DNA of 64,000 bases from Rhodobacter sp. NTK016B (GTDB taxonomy: Bacteria > Pseudomonadota > Alphaproteobacteria > Rhodobacterales > Rhodobacteraceae): assembly GCF_017303295.1 (NCBI RefSeq), contig NZ_JAFKOK010000013.1:1-64000 (forward strand), in the 5' to 3' direction. The position numbers and the translations under genes were made by a program. Position 1 is the stretch's first letter, and each line of letters opens with the position of its first letter. Below the pieces are notes generated by a model, which worked only from the letters and a program-made list of their open reading frames with translations, was not told where the DNA came from and ran no database searches. Below are positions 1-9,244 of this stretch, in pieces.

Positions 1-74
1 GCGTGCGTCCCCTCCGGGCGGGTGCGGGCGGCAGCCCGCCGGGCCGAGGGGGCTCGATGCCCCTGAGGCCCGGC

Positions 75-2159
75 CTATTCCGCGGCGAATTTGAAGACCG
101 GCTCCATGTCATCAAGGATCGCCTGCGACAGGTGGCATTTCAGCTGATGCCCCCCGCCGACGTCTCGAAGCGGCGGCACCTCGGTATCGCACAGGTTGCC
201 CGGCACCTGCGACTTCCAGCGGCAACGGGTCTGGAAGGGACAGCCCGGCGGCGGGTTCACCGCCGAGGGGATATCGCCTTCGAGCACGATACGTTTCTTC
301 TCGATCTTCGTGTCGGCGATCGGCACCGCCGAGAGGAGCGCCTCGGTATAGGGGTGGTAGGGCGGCGCGAAGACCTGATCGGTGCTGCCCAGTTCCACGA
401 CATGGCCCAGATACATGACCAGCACGCGGTCCGACAGGTAGCGCACGATGCTCAGATCGTGCGAGATGAACAGCAGCGTGGTCTTGTTCTTGCGCTGGAT
501 ATCCATCAGCAGCTCCGTCACCGCCGCCTGCACCGACACGTCGAGGGCCGAGACCGGCTCGTCGGCGATCACCACCTTGGCGTTACCCGCGAAGGCACGT
601 GCAATGCCCACGCGCTGCTTCTGCCCGCCCGAAAGCTGGCGCGGCATCCGGGTGGCGAATTCGCGCGGTAGCTTGACGAGGTCGAGCAGTTCCAGCATCC
701 GCTGCTGGCGTTCCGCGTCGTTGGTCCCCACCCCGAAAATTTCGAGCGCGCGAACGATCTGGCGACCGACGCTCATCGACGGATTGAGCGTGTCGAACGG
801 GTTCTGGAACACCATCTGCAGCGACGACACCGTATCGGTGTTGCGGTGCTGGATCGGGGTCGACTCGACCGTCTGGTCGAACAGCATGATCTGCCCCGAG
901 GTCGCGGTTTCCAGCCCCATCAGCACCTTGGCGAAGGTCGATTTCCCGCACCCCGATTCACCGACGATGGCCAGCGTCTCGCCTTCACGCGCGTCGAAGC
1001 TGAGCGTTTCGTTGGCCTTCACCACTTTGGGGTCCCCACCCGAGAACAGGGTCGAGGCAGAGACTTCGTAATACTTGCGCACCTCCTGCATTTCGAGCAC
1101 CACGTCGCCAATGGGCGCGCGCGCTTCGCCTGTCTGCACAGCAAAAGCCGCGTCCCAGTCGATTTCGTCGAATTTCAGGCAGCGGCTGGTATGGCGGGCA
1201 TCGCCCGAAACCGGCGCCATCGGAATGTCGCGCGCATCGCAGCGCCCGGCTTCGAAATAGTCGCAGCGCGGTCCGAAATTGCAGCCATCCGGGCGCTCAT
1301 GCGGCAGCGGGAAATTCCCCGGAATCGCCTGCAAAGGGCGCGCGGTCTTCGAGGCTCCGGGCAGCGGGATCGAGCGGAACAGCGCCTGCGTATAGGGGTG
1401 ACGCATCTTGTCGAACACGTCCTTGATGTCGCCCGTCTCGACCGCCTCGCCGGAATACATCACGGTAATGCGGTCGCAGACCTCCATCACCAGCCCGAGA
1501 TTGTGCGAGATGAACAGCATCGAGGTGCCGTATTTCTCGGCCAGTTCGCCGACCAGATCGACGATCCCCGCCTCGACCGTGACGTCGAGCGCGGTGGTCG
1601 GCTCGTCGAGGATGAGCAGCGCGGGTTTCGACATCAGCGCCATGGCGATGACGATGCGCTGCTGCTGGCCGCCCGAAAGCTGGTGCGGATAGGCGTCGAG
1701 GATGCGGTCCGGATCGGGCAGACGCACATCGGCCACCACCTGCCGGGCGAGTTTCAGCGCCTCGGCGCGGGCCATCTTCTGATGGATCATCGGCACTTCA
1801 GCGAGCTGGGCGCCGATCTTCATGGCCGGGTTCAGCGACGCCATCGGTTCCTGATAGATCATGGCGATTTCCGAGCCACGGATCTTGCGCAACTCGTCCT
1901 GGCCCATACGGGTTAGGTCGCGCCCCTTGAACTTGATCGTCCCGCCAGTGATGCGGCCGTTGACGCCCAGATCGCGCATCACCGCCAGTGCCACTGTGGA
2001 TTTGCCACAGCCGGATTCGCCCACGAGGCCCATCGCCTCGCCCGCCATGACGCGGCAGGAGAAATCCATCACCGCCGGGATCTCGCGCAGGCGGGTGAAG
2101 AAGCTGATCGACAGGTTCTCGATCTCGAGGATCGGTTGGTCGGGGGTCCAGTCGCTCAT
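75..2159 (-). CDS. Dipeptide/oligopeptide ABC transporter, fused double ATPase
   Basis: This 694-residue protein joins two complete Opp/Dpp-type nucleotide-binding domains, equivalent to DppD plus DppF. The first domain has a Walker A GESGCGKST at residues 47-55, an LSGGQQQR signature and a LLILDEP Walker B. The second repeats these with GESGCGKST near residue 400 and LSGGQKQR near 515. Each half ends in the cysteine cluster typical of peptide-transporter ATPases (for example GPRCDYFEAGRC and CPFQTRCRW). It energises import through the two permeases encoded just upstream. The start is well placed: CAGGAG lies eight bases before the ATG. A hairpin repeat sits between it and the preceding permease gene, so its expression may be attenuated relative to the permeases. 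The family is certain; the substrate is not, because Opp/Dpp systems also carry sugars and opines. Confidence 0.93.
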   Translation of the reverse strand: MSDWTPDQPILEIENLSISFFTRLREIPAVMDFSCRVMAGEAMGLVGESGCGKSTVALAVMRDLGVNGRITGGTIKFKGRDLTRMGQDELRKIRGSEIAMIYQEPMASLNPAMKIGAQLAEVPMIHQKMARAEALKLARQVVADVRLPDPDRILDAYPHQLSGGQQQRIVIAMALMSKPALLILDEPTTALDVTVEAGIVDLVGELAEKYGTSMLFISHNLGLVMEVCDRITVMYSGEAVETGDIKDVFDKMRHPYTQALFRSIPLPGASKTARPLQAIPGNFPLPHERPDGCNFGPRCDYFEAGRCDARDIPMAPVSGDARHTSRCLKFDEIDWDAAFAVQTGEARAPIGDVVLEMQEVRKYYEVSASTLFSGGDPKVVKANETLSFDAREGETLAIVGESGCGKSTFAKVLMGLETATSGQIMLFDQTVESTPIQHRNTDTVSSLQMVFQNPFDTLNPSMSVGRQIVRALEIFGVGTNDAERQQRMLELLDLVKLPREFATRMPRQLSGGQKQRVGIARAFAGNAKVVIADEPVSALDVSVQAAVTELLMDIQRKNKTTLLFISHDLSIVRYLSDRVLVMYLGHVVELGSTDQVFAPPYHPYTEALLSAVPIADTKIEKKRIVLEGDIPSAVNPPPGCPFQTRCRWKSQVPGNLCDTEVPPLRDVGGGHQLKCHLSQAILDDMEPVFKFAAE

Positions 2160-2189
2160 GCGGGCTCTCCTGTGGCGGGTTCGGGAACC

Positions 2190-2235
2190 GGGGGTTTCAC
2201 ACCCCCGGCCCCCCGTGGAGTATTTGGAACAAAGT
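2190..2235 (+). repeat. Dispersed intergenic hairpin element, copy A
   Basis: A perfect stem GGGGGT-TTCAC-ACCCCC (2190-2206) is followed by GGAGTATTTGGAACAAAGTG. The layout matches the other copies near 9052, 9139, 14438, 14533 and 29038. It lies between a permease gene and the ATPase gene of one transport operon. It probably acts as a partial terminator or mRNA-stability element; that is inference. Confidence 0.6.
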
Positions 2236-2255
2236 GACAGGGGCGCGGCGGGCCC

Positions 2256-3416
2256 TCAATCCTTCAGGCTTTCTTCGCGCAGTCCGTCAGCGAGCAGGTT
2301 CAGCCCCAGAACGAGGCTCATCAGGGCGATGGCGGGGACCAGCGCGGGATGCGGGTAGACGGTGAGCAAACGGCGCCCGGCATTGATGGTCGACCCCCAG
2401 TCGGGGCTTTCGGGGCTGACGCCGAGGCCGAAGAAGCCAAGCGTACCGAGCAGGATCGTCGTGTAGCCGATGCGCAGGCAGAAATCGACGATCAGCGGTC
2501 CCCGCGCATTGGGCAGGATTTCCCAAAGCATGATGTACCACGGCCCCTCGCCCCGGGTCTGGGCGGCGGCGACGTAGTCGCGCGTCTTGATGTCCAGCGT
2601 GATGCCGCGCACGATGCGGAACACGGTAGGCGCGTTGACGAAGACCACGGCCACGAAGACGTTGAGCAGGTTGGGCGACATCGACCAGAAGCCGGCCGGG
2701 TCGGCATCGAAGACCAGACCGGTATAGGCCCAGACGCCCACAAGCAGCACGCCGCCCACATAGAGATTGCGCTTGGCGGGCTGGGTGAAGAAGCGCGCGT
2801 TGAGCAGAATGGTCACGAACACGATCGGTACGAGGAACAGCACGCCCGCCATCACCGAGGGGATGATCGTTTCCTGAATCTCGGGCGCGACCAGCAGGAA
2901 GAACAACAAGATCACCGGAAAGGCCAGCACCAGATTGGCGAGGAAGGTCAGCCCGGTATCGAGCTTGCCGCCGAAATAGCCCGCGGGCAGGCCCAGCGTG
3001 ATGCCGATCATGAACGAGATCATCGCCGCGAAGGGCGCGATGCGCAGCACCTCGCGCGCGCCCATCACCATGCGCGAGAACACGTCCCGCGCGAGGCTGT
3101 CGCCGCCCAGCAGGTAATAGGGATAGAGATCGCCCGGATCTCGCAGGGCCGCGCCCGGTGGCTCATTGCGCATGCCGCTGACCTGCGAGAGCGCGTCATG
3201 GGTGATGACGATATCTGCGAAGAGCGCGGTAAAGAGCCAGAACATGACGATGCCGAAGCCGATCATGCCGACCGTGGAATCAAAAAGCTTGCCGTACAGC
3301 CCCAGTCGGCGCTTGAAACGGATGGAAAGCGCATAGGTCACCACCAGCGCCACCCAGACGGGCAGGAATTGCTGGGCCATGCGGGCGAGGATTTCGAACC
3401 AGTTGAGCGGGTCCAT
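2256..3416 (-). CDS. Peptide-type ABC transporter permease (DppC-like)
   Basis: A 386-residue inner-membrane permease of the DppC/OppC family. It has an N-terminal membrane segment (about 45-70), a periplasmic stretch containing GGDSLARDVFSRM, which is typical of this family, and further helices in a BPD-type transmembrane domain. The EAA-like loop contacting the ATPase reads roughly AQTRGEGPWYIMLWEILPNA. The C-terminus LNLLADGLRE is also characteristic of DppC. AAGGAGA precedes the ATG. The stop of the upstream DppB-like permease gene lies only 12 bases away, so the two permeases are co-translated partners. It is somewhat longer than the usual 280-300 residues because of extra hydrophobic helices around residues 150-240. 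Confidence 0.92.
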   Translation of the reverse strand: MDPLNWFEILARMAQQFLPVWVALVVTYALSIRFKRRLGLYGKLFDSTVGMIGFGIVMFWLFTALFADIVITHDALSQVSGMRNEPPGAALRDPGDLYPYYLLGGDSLARDVFSRMVMGAREVLRIAPFAAMISFMIGITLGLPAGYFGGKLDTGLTFLANLVLAFPVILLFFLLVAPEIQETIIPSVMAGVLFLVPIVFVTILLNARFFTQPAKRNLYVGGVLLVGVWAYTGLVFDADPAGFWSMSPNLLNVFVAVVFVNAPTVFRIVRGITLDIKTRDYVAAAQTRGEGPWYIMLWEILPNARGPLIVDFCLRIGYTTILLGTLGFFGLGVSPESPDWGSTINAGRRLLTVYPHPALVPAIALMSLVLGLNLLADGLREESLKD

Positions 3417-3428
3417 GGCGGGCTCTCC

Positions 3429-4514
3429 TTACGAAATCCGGATGCGCGGGTTGAGGTAGACATAACCGATATCCGAGATCAGCTGCGTCACCAGCACGAC
3501 CACCACCGCCACGACAGACGAGGCGAGGAGCAGTTCGATATCGTTGTTCACGGCGGCCTCGTAGAGGGTCCAGCCGAAGCCCGGATAGGAGAACAGCACT
3601 TCCGAGATCACCACGCCGTTCAACAGCCACGGGATCTGCAGCATGATCACGGTGAAGGGCGCGATCAGCGCGTTCCTGAGCGCGTGCCGCAGGACGATCT
3701 TGGAAAAGCTCACGCCCTTGAGACGCGCGGTGCGGATATATTGCTGGGTCATCACCTCGGTCATCGAGGCACGGGTGATGCGCGCGACATAGCCCATGCC
3801 GTAAAGCGCGATGGTCAGCACCGGCAGGGTGAAGTTGGACAGGGTGATATTGTCCATGGCCGAGCGCGCATTGCCCTGAAACAGCACGCGCCCGTCGATC
3901 CAGCCCCACTCGGCGAGGATCGGCGAGATACCCACCGTGGACGACGCCAGAAGCGCGATGAACAGCACGCCCGAGACATATTCGGGCGTCGCGGTCGAGG
4001 CGATGGCAAAGGTCGACAGCGTCCGGTCGGTGCGCGAGCCTTCGCGCATCCCCGCCAGCACCCCCACGATCAGCGCCATCGGCACCATCACGATGAGCAC
4101 CCACATCATCAAGAGCCCCGTCGCGCCAAGCCGCGCGGTGATGACATCGGCGACATCGGCGCGGAAGCGGGTCGAAAAGCCCCAGTCGCCCTGTAGCAGC
4201 CCGCAGCGTTCGCCCGCGGCCTCGGGCGTGTCGCGCAGGGTCACGCACCGGCCGGTGACGGTGCCGTCCTCATCCTCGCGCACCCAGCCCGGCCATACGC
4301 CCAGCCATTCGCCGTAGCGCATCACCAGCGGCTCGCCATAGCCGTTGCGATCGAGCCAGCTTGCAACCTCGGCATCCGACATTCGGCTGCCGGCCTGCGT
4401 CTTGGCCAGCGTTTCCAGCTTGGCGGGCATGTTGGTGAGCGCGAAGACCACGAAGGTGAGGCAAAGCGCGGTGACGAGCATCAGGCCGATGCGCCGCAAG
4501 AGAAAAAGCAGCAT
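3429..4514 (-). CDS. Peptide-type ABC transporter permease (DppB-like)
   Basis: A 361-residue permease of the DppB/OppB family. I take the start at MLLFLLRRIGL, the canonical DppB N-terminus, rather than an in-frame ATG ten codons upstream. After the first membrane helix there is a periplasmic segment of roughly 100 residues, longer than in E. coli DppB. It is followed by the WGFSTR motif and the conserved multi-helix domain. The EAA loop reads IRTARLKGVSFSKIVLRHALRNA. It pairs with the DppC-like permease 12 bases downstream. The two should form the membrane channel served by the Tat-exported binding protein encoded upstream. Confidence 0.92.
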   Translation of the reverse strand: MLLFLLRRIGLMLVTALCLTFVVFALTNMPAKLETLAKTQAGSRMSDAEVASWLDRNGYGEPLVMRYGEWLGVWPGWVREDEDGTVTGRCVTLRDTPEAAGERCGLLQGDWGFSTRFRADVADVITARLGATGLLMMWVLIVMVPMALIVGVLAGMREGSRTDRTLSTFAIASTATPEYVSGVLFIALLASSTVGISPILAEWGWIDGRVLFQGNARSAMDNITLSNFTLPVLTIALYGMGYVARITRASMTEVMTQQYIRTARLKGVSFSKIVLRHALRNALIAPFTVIMLQIPWLLNGVVISEVLFSYPGFGWTLYEAAVNNDIELLLASSVVAVVVVLVTQLISDIGYVYLNPRIRIS

Positions 4515-4666
4515 GGCGTCTCCGATGGCGGGCCACGGACGCACGGAAGGCCGGTAATCAGGCGGTATCCGGACGGCGCGGCGGCGAAGGAGGGATCCCT
4601 TGCGGGCAGGGAAGACGGGTCGGAAAAATCAGGGCGCGCCGGTCTGCGGCGCGCCCTGAGGGAAGA

Positions 4667-6307
4667 TCAGCTCTTCCAGTACTTGACGTAATCGACGACG
4701 AAGGTCGGGTGCATCTCGGCCCCGTGCACGTTCTCGGCCGCGTTGCGGAAGATCGAGCGCCAATAGGGCTGAATGAGAACCCCCTCTTCCTGCATGATCG
4801 TTTCGATCCGCGCCATCACTTCGCTGCGGGCATCGGCATCAGCGATGCCGTTGGCCTCGTCGAGCAGGCTGTCGAACTCTTCATTGGAAAAGGCCGTCTC
4901 GTTCCAGGGGCCGCCCGTGCGATAGGCAAGGTTCAGGACCTGAACGCCGAGCGGGCGCATGTTCCATTCAGTCGCCGAGAACGGATACTTCGTCCAGTCG
5001 TTCCAGAAGGTCGCGCCGGGCAGGATGGTGCGCGAGATATTGATGCCCGCATCCCGCATCTGCGCCGCCACCGCGTCGCAGGTTTCGGCCTGCCACGGCT
5101 CGTCGATCGAGATCAGCTCGAATTCGGTCTCGGCGTGGCCCGCTTCCTCGAGCCGGGCCATCGCGGCTGAGGCGTCGGATTCGATCGGCGGCAACTCGGC
5201 GTATTCGGGATGGATCGGGCAGACATGGTGGTTTTCCGCCACGGTCCCCAGATCGTTGTAGCCCAGTTCCAGAACGATGGCGTTGTTGACCGCTTTCTGC
5301 AGCGCCAGACGCACGTCCTTGTTGTCGTAGGGCTCGTTATCCTGATTGAAGCGCACGGCGATGGTGGCGGCGGTGACGGCTTCCGAGCGCGGATAGCCGA
5401 TGGCGTCGAAGATATCGATGATATCGCCCTGCGCCTGATAGTTGAGGTCGATCTCACCGGCTTCGGCGGCGGCGATCCACGATGCCGGGTCGGTGCCGAG
5501 ATCGATGAATTCGATTCGATCAAGATAGGCGCCGTTGCCTTCATTCCACCACGTATGATCGGTGTTGCGCTCGACCACCGCGCCGATGCCGGGATCGTAG
5601 CTGACCGGCAGGTAGGGGCCGGTGCCGATCGGGTTGGCGACCGGGTCGTCGCCGGTAAAGGACGGGTGCACGATCGCCGCCGGGTAATCGGCCATCGACA
5701 CGATCAGCGCGATATCCGGGCTCGACAGGTTCAGCCGAACGGTCAGGTCATCGACCACCTCAACCGCGCCGTCGCGCAGCGCATCGTCCTCCATCAGCGA
5801 GCCCATGCGGCTGGCCATCGAGTTGCCTTCGACCGAGGCGTCGCACCAGCGCTCGATATTGTGGGCCACGTCCGAGGCGGTGAAGGCGTCGCCGTTGTTC
5901 CACGTCACGCCCGGACGGACATGCAGGGTGTAGGTCGTCGCGTCGTCCGAGGCTTCCCAGCTTTCCAGAAGCACCGGCTGCAGAGAGCCGTCACGTTGGT
6001 AATCCACCAGATATTCCAGCCAGCCGCGGCAGGCATTGGCCAGTTCGGACCAGTCCCAGGTGCGCGGGTCGCGTTGCGCCTTGATCGCCATCTGCATGCG
6101 CAGCGTGCCACCCATTTGCGGCTCTTGCGCCGAAGCTTCGGGCGCCGCGAGGCCCAGAAGGCCGTAGGCCGCGGGCACGGCAAGGCCCAGCGCCGTCGCG
6201 CGGGTCAGAAATTCCCGGCGATCCAGTTTACGCGCAGCGTGTTCACGGGCGTACATCTCTGCCACGGGATGCCGAACAGCCTCCCGCTTCGCGTGAAGAT
6301 CTTTCAT
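4667..6307 (-). CDS. Tat-exported ABC transporter solute-binding protein, family 5
   Basis: A 546-residue periplasmic binding protein of the SBP_bac_5 (DppA/OppA) family. The N-terminus carries a twin-arginine signal, RREFLTRATALGLAVPAAYG, ending in an alanine-rich cleavage region near ASAQ. It should therefore be exported folded. The body contains typical family stretches such as LHVRPGVTWNNGDAFTASDV and IGTGPYLP. It is the first gene of the importer operon, followed by two permeases and the fused ATPase. The enolase-superfamily enzyme and alcohol dehydrogenase upstream on the same strand suggest a polyol, sugar acid or similar carbon source rather than a peptide. That is inference from neighbours only. 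Confidence 0.93.
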   Translation of the reverse strand: MKDLHAKREAVRHPVAEMYAREHAARKLDRREFLTRATALGLAVPAAYGLLGLAAPEASAQEPQMGGTLRMQMAIKAQRDPRTWDWSELANACRGWLEYLVDYQRDGSLQPVLLESWEASDDATTYTLHVRPGVTWNNGDAFTASDVAHNIERWCDASVEGNSMASRMGSLMEDDALRDGAVEVVDDLTVRLNLSSPDIALIVSMADYPAAIVHPSFTGDDPVANPIGTGPYLPVSYDPGIGAVVERNTDHTWWNEGNGAYLDRIEFIDLGTDPASWIAAAEAGEIDLNYQAQGDIIDIFDAIGYPRSEAVTAATIAVRFNQDNEPYDNKDVRLALQKAVNNAIVLELGYNDLGTVAENHHVCPIHPEYAELPPIESDASAAMARLEEAGHAETEFELISIDEPWQAETCDAVAAQMRDAGINISRTILPGATFWNDWTKYPFSATEWNMRPLGVQVLNLAYRTGGPWNETAFSNEEFDSLLDEANGIADADARSEVMARIETIMQEEGVLIQPYWRSIFRNAAENVHGAEMHPTFVVDYVKYWKS

Positions 6308-6541
6308 GGTTCAACTCCCTGTTGGCTCGGATTCTTTGTGCGGTTAGGCCGCTGATCCGAATTAGCTCATGCGGCCCAAAGGTCACGCCCGGCACCGCGT
6401 TAAAAACGACATCAATCCATCCAAACGCGACACGCCCGGATTTTCAACCGAATTTTCCATAAGCCCCGTCCGCGCCACGGCACCTTGCAGGCCCCTGAGG
6501 CGCGCCAAATCGCACCCATGGGATCTGCCTGCGACCAACGA

Positions 6542-7774
6542 TCAATCGCGCGGCGCGCCGCCCTGAAACGCATTCGCCGCCGAGTAATCGCACGGCGCCT
6601 CCTGCATCTGCAGATGCAGCGCGTCGCCGTCATAGGCTTGTTCGCGCGCCAGCGCCTCGTCGAATTCGATCCCCAGCCCCGGCGCCGTGGGAACGGTGAT
6701 GTAGCCGTCCTCGACCGTCAGCGTGTCGCGGGTCAGCGCACGGTGGAACGCGCCCCCGGTCTGAATGCTCTCGACCAGCAGCAGATTGGGCAGCGTCGCG
6801 CCCAGCTGCACATTCGCAGCCCATTCCACCGGCCCGGCATAAAGATGCGGAGCAACCTGCGCACCGAAAGCCTCGGCCATGGCGGCGATCTTCTTCGTCT
6901 CAAGGATCCCGCCCGAACGGCCCAGCGCCGGCTGCAGGATCGAGGCCCCGCCCGAGCGCAAGAGCGTTCCGAACTCGGCCTTGGTGGTCATCCGCTCCCC
7001 CGTGGCCAAAGGAATGCGCACCGCCTGCGCCACCTGCGCGAAATCGAGAAGATTGTCGGGCGGGATCGGTTCTTCGAACCACAGCGGGCTGTAGGGCTCC
7101 AGCGCTTGCCCCAGCCGGATCGCGCCCGAGGGCGTGAACTGCCCATGCGTCCCGAACAAAAGGTCCGCATTATTGCCCACCGCCTTGCGGATCGCCGCAC
7201 ACATCCGCACGCTCAGATCGATATCCCACATCGCCGGCTGATGCCCGCCATGGATCGTATAGGGCCCGGCCGGATCGAACTTGATCGCGGTGAACCCCTG
7301 CGCAACCGCCGCACGCGCGGATTCGGCCTGCATATCCGGCGAGCTCCAGAATTCACGCGGATCCATCCCGTCGAGCGGGTAGAGATAGGTATAGGCCCTG
7401 AGCCGTTCGTTCAGCCGCCCCCCCAGCAGCGCATGGACCGGCTGGCCCAGCGCCTTGCCCCACAGATCCCAGCAGGCGATCTCAAGCCCCGAGAAAGCCC
7501 CCATCACCGTCAGATCCGGGCGCTGGGTGAAGCCCGCCGAATAGGCGCGGCGGAACATCGTCTCGACATTCGCGGGCGCCTCGCCCTGCATATGGCGCGC
7601 GAAGACATCCTCGATCACCGCCACCATCGCCTTGGGACCGACCGAGGCTGCATAGACCTCGCCATAACCGCTGATGCCGTTATCGGCGGTCAGCTTGACG
7701 ATCAGCCAATATCGCCCGCCCCAACCCGGCGGCGGCGTGCCGACGACAAAGATATCGAGATCCTGCAGCTTCAT
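6542..7774 (-). CDS. Mandelate racemase / muconate lactonizing family enzyme (enolase superfamily)
   Basis: A 410-residue enolase-superfamily protein with the N-terminal capping domain and a C-terminal TIM barrel. Recognisable barrel elements are AIKFDPAGPY (second strand, with the usual catalytic lysine), PLWFEEPIPPDN and IPLATGER, which supply two metal-binding glutamates, and the ILQPALGRSGGI segment. The strand that normally carries the first metal-ligand aspartate reads LLFGTHGQFT, as in a subgroup resembling sugar-acid dehydratases and cycloisomerases, so the metal site may differ. A GAGAGG Shine-Dalgarno precedes the ATG. It sits between an ABC importer and a zinc alcohol dehydrogenase on the same strand. 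I expect it to dehydrate or isomerise an imported sugar acid; the precise substrate is unknown. Confidence 0.85.
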   Translation of the reverse strand: MKLQDLDIFVVGTPPPGWGGRYWLIVKLTADNGISGYGEVYAASVGPKAMVAVIEDVFARHMQGEAPANVETMFRRAYSAGFTQRPDLTVMGAFSGLEIACWDLWGKALGQPVHALLGGRLNERLRAYTYLYPLDGMDPREFWSSPDMQAESARAAVAQGFTAIKFDPAGPYTIHGGHQPAMWDIDLSVRMCAAIRKAVGNNADLLFGTHGQFTPSGAIRLGQALEPYSPLWFEEPIPPDNLLDFAQVAQAVRIPLATGERMTTKAEFGTLLRSGGASILQPALGRSGGILETKKIAAMAEAFGAQVAPHLYAGPVEWAANVQLGATLPNLLLVESIQTGGAFHRALTRDTLTVEDGYITVPTAPGLGIEFDEALAREQAYDGDALHLQMQEAPCDYSAANAFQGGAPRD

Positions 7775-7863
7775 CGCATCCTCTCTGGCGGAACGGCCCG
7801 CCGTTACAACGCCCGAAGGCCCCGCGCCTATCGCTCACGCGCGGACCCCGGCCCTGCGGTCGG

Positions 7864-8946
7864 TCACCGCTCCATGATGATGACGTTGCGCCGGACATGG
7901 CCCTGCCGGGCATCGGCGATGGCCTGATTGATATCCTCGAACGCGTAGCGCGCGGTGATCAGCTCTTCCAGCTTCAGCCGCCCCTGACGCCACATCTCGA
8001 CCAGATAGGGGATGTCGCGCTGCACCACGGTCGCGCCCATGAAACTGCCGCGATAGCTTTGGGCGGTGACGGCGGCGATAACCGGCTCGACCTCCATCTT
8101 CGCGCCCGAGGGTGGCATACCCACCATCACCACCTGCCCGCCCTTGCACGCCAGCGAGGCGGCCTGATTATAGGCGGCAACCGCCCCGACGGCGACCATC
8201 ACATGCTCGGCCCCCTGCCCCTCGGTCAGCGCCATGACGGCCTTGCGCAGCCCCTTCATGTCGGCGCGCAACACATCCGTCGCTCCGAATTCCTTGGCGG
8301 CTTCCAGCTTTTCCTCGGCGAGATCCACGGCGATGATCTTTCCCGCCCCGGCCAACCGCGCGCCCTGAATGGCATTCAGCCCGACGCCCCCGGCGCCGAT
8401 CACCACCACGTTCTCGCCCGCTTTGACACCGGCCGTGTTGATCACTGCACCGGTGCCCGTAATCACCCCGCAGGCCAGAAGCGCGCCCAGCTCCATCGGC
8501 AGATCGTCGGGCACTTTCGCCACCTGACTGGCATGAACCACACAGGCCTCGGCAAAGGCGGCGGTATCGAGCCCGTGCTCGACCACGCTGCCATCGGGCA
8601 GGCTGAGCACACCGTTGCCGCGGTTGTAGCGCGTGGCACAGAGATACGGCCTGCCCAGACGGCAGGCACGGCATTGCCCGCACGCGCGGATCATTGTCAC
8701 CACGACCGCGTCGCCGACTGACAGCCCCTGCACCCCCTCGCCCAAGGCCGTGATCCGCCCGGCAGCCTCGTGCCCGTAGACGGCGGGAAGCTGGCTGTGC
8801 CAGATCCCGTCGAGATAACCGATATCGGAATGGCAGATCGCCACGGCGTCGATCCCGACCTGCACCTCGCCCGGCCCCGGCGCCCTGAGCACGACCTCCT
8901 CGATCGATAGCGGCTGACCAAAGTCCCGACAGATTGCAGCTTTCAT
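7864..8946 (-). CDS. Zinc-dependent alcohol dehydrogenase (class III-like MDR family)
   Basis: A 360-residue medium-chain dehydrogenase. The start at MKAAICRDFGQP is the classical family N-terminus. Structural zinc ligands appear as CGQCRACRLGRPYLC, catalytic-zinc residues as AICHSD, GHE and LACGVITG, and the NAD-binding Rossmann fingerprint as GAGGVGLNAIQGARLAGA, followed by an acidic residue (AVDLAEE) favouring NAD over NADP. It resembles the S-(hydroxymethyl)glutathione / aryl-alcohol dehydrogenase branch. It lies 89 bases upstream of the enolase-superfamily gene on the same strand and may oxidise a product of the same pathway. A formaldehyde-detoxifying role is also possible, because the next gene upstream encodes an oxidative N-demethylase-like enzyme. 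Confidence 0.88.
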   Translation of the reverse strand: MKAAICRDFGQPLSIEEVVLRAPGPGEVQVGIDAVAICHSDIGYLDGIWHSQLPAVYGHEAAGRITALGEGVQGLSVGDAVVVTMIRACGQCRACRLGRPYLCATRYNRGNGVLSLPDGSVVEHGLDTAAFAEACVVHASQVAKVPDDLPMELGALLACGVITGTGAVINTAGVKAGENVVVIGAGGVGLNAIQGARLAGAGKIIAVDLAEEKLEAAKEFGATDVLRADMKGLRKAVMALTEGQGAEHVMVAVGAVAAYNQAASLACKGGQVVMVGMPPSGAKMEVEPVIAAVTAQSYRGSFMGATVVQRDIPYLVEMWRQGRLKLEELITARYAFEDINQAIADARQGHVRRNVIIMER

Positions 8947-9051
8947 GACTCGTTCTCCCCCTCGGTTCCGCCTCAGAGAACACACCCGGCGCGTCCGGAG
9001 CAAGCCCGCCCTCGCGTCGCCCTGCGCCCGCACGGATCCCCGCACGGAACA

Positions 9052-9120
9052 GGGGGGCTTTCTGCCCCTCTCTTGGGCGAAGGCCAATTCACCTCCGAGG
9101 GTACGTACGGAATAAAGATG
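9052..9120 (+). repeat. Dispersed intergenic hairpin element, copy B
   Basis: A degenerate copy of the G/C hairpin plus AATTCAC...CGAGGGTA...AATAAAGATG element. It faces copy C, 19 bases away, in inverted orientation. Both lie in the 298-base gap between the alcohol dehydrogenase and the dimethylglycine-dehydrogenase-like gene. Confidence 0.55.
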
Positions 9121-9138
9121 CCACCACGAGGCCCTCTT

Positions 9139-9195
9139 CATCTTTGATCCATAAATATCCTCGGGAGGGCGCGGGAGGGCGAAGCGCCTCCCGCC
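9139..9195 (-). repeat. Dispersed intergenic hairpin element, copy C
   Basis: Inverted copy of the element (CATCTTTGATCCATAAATATCCTC, followed by a GGGAGGCGC...GCCTCCCG-type stem). It lies just downstream of the stop codon of the dimethylglycine-dehydrogenase-like gene and is read in that gene's direction. It fits a transcription terminator for that gene. Confidence 0.55.
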
Positions 9196-9244
9196 GGGGC
9201 GGCGAGCGGCCCCCTTGCGGGGCCCGAGACGCCCCGCCCCCCCG

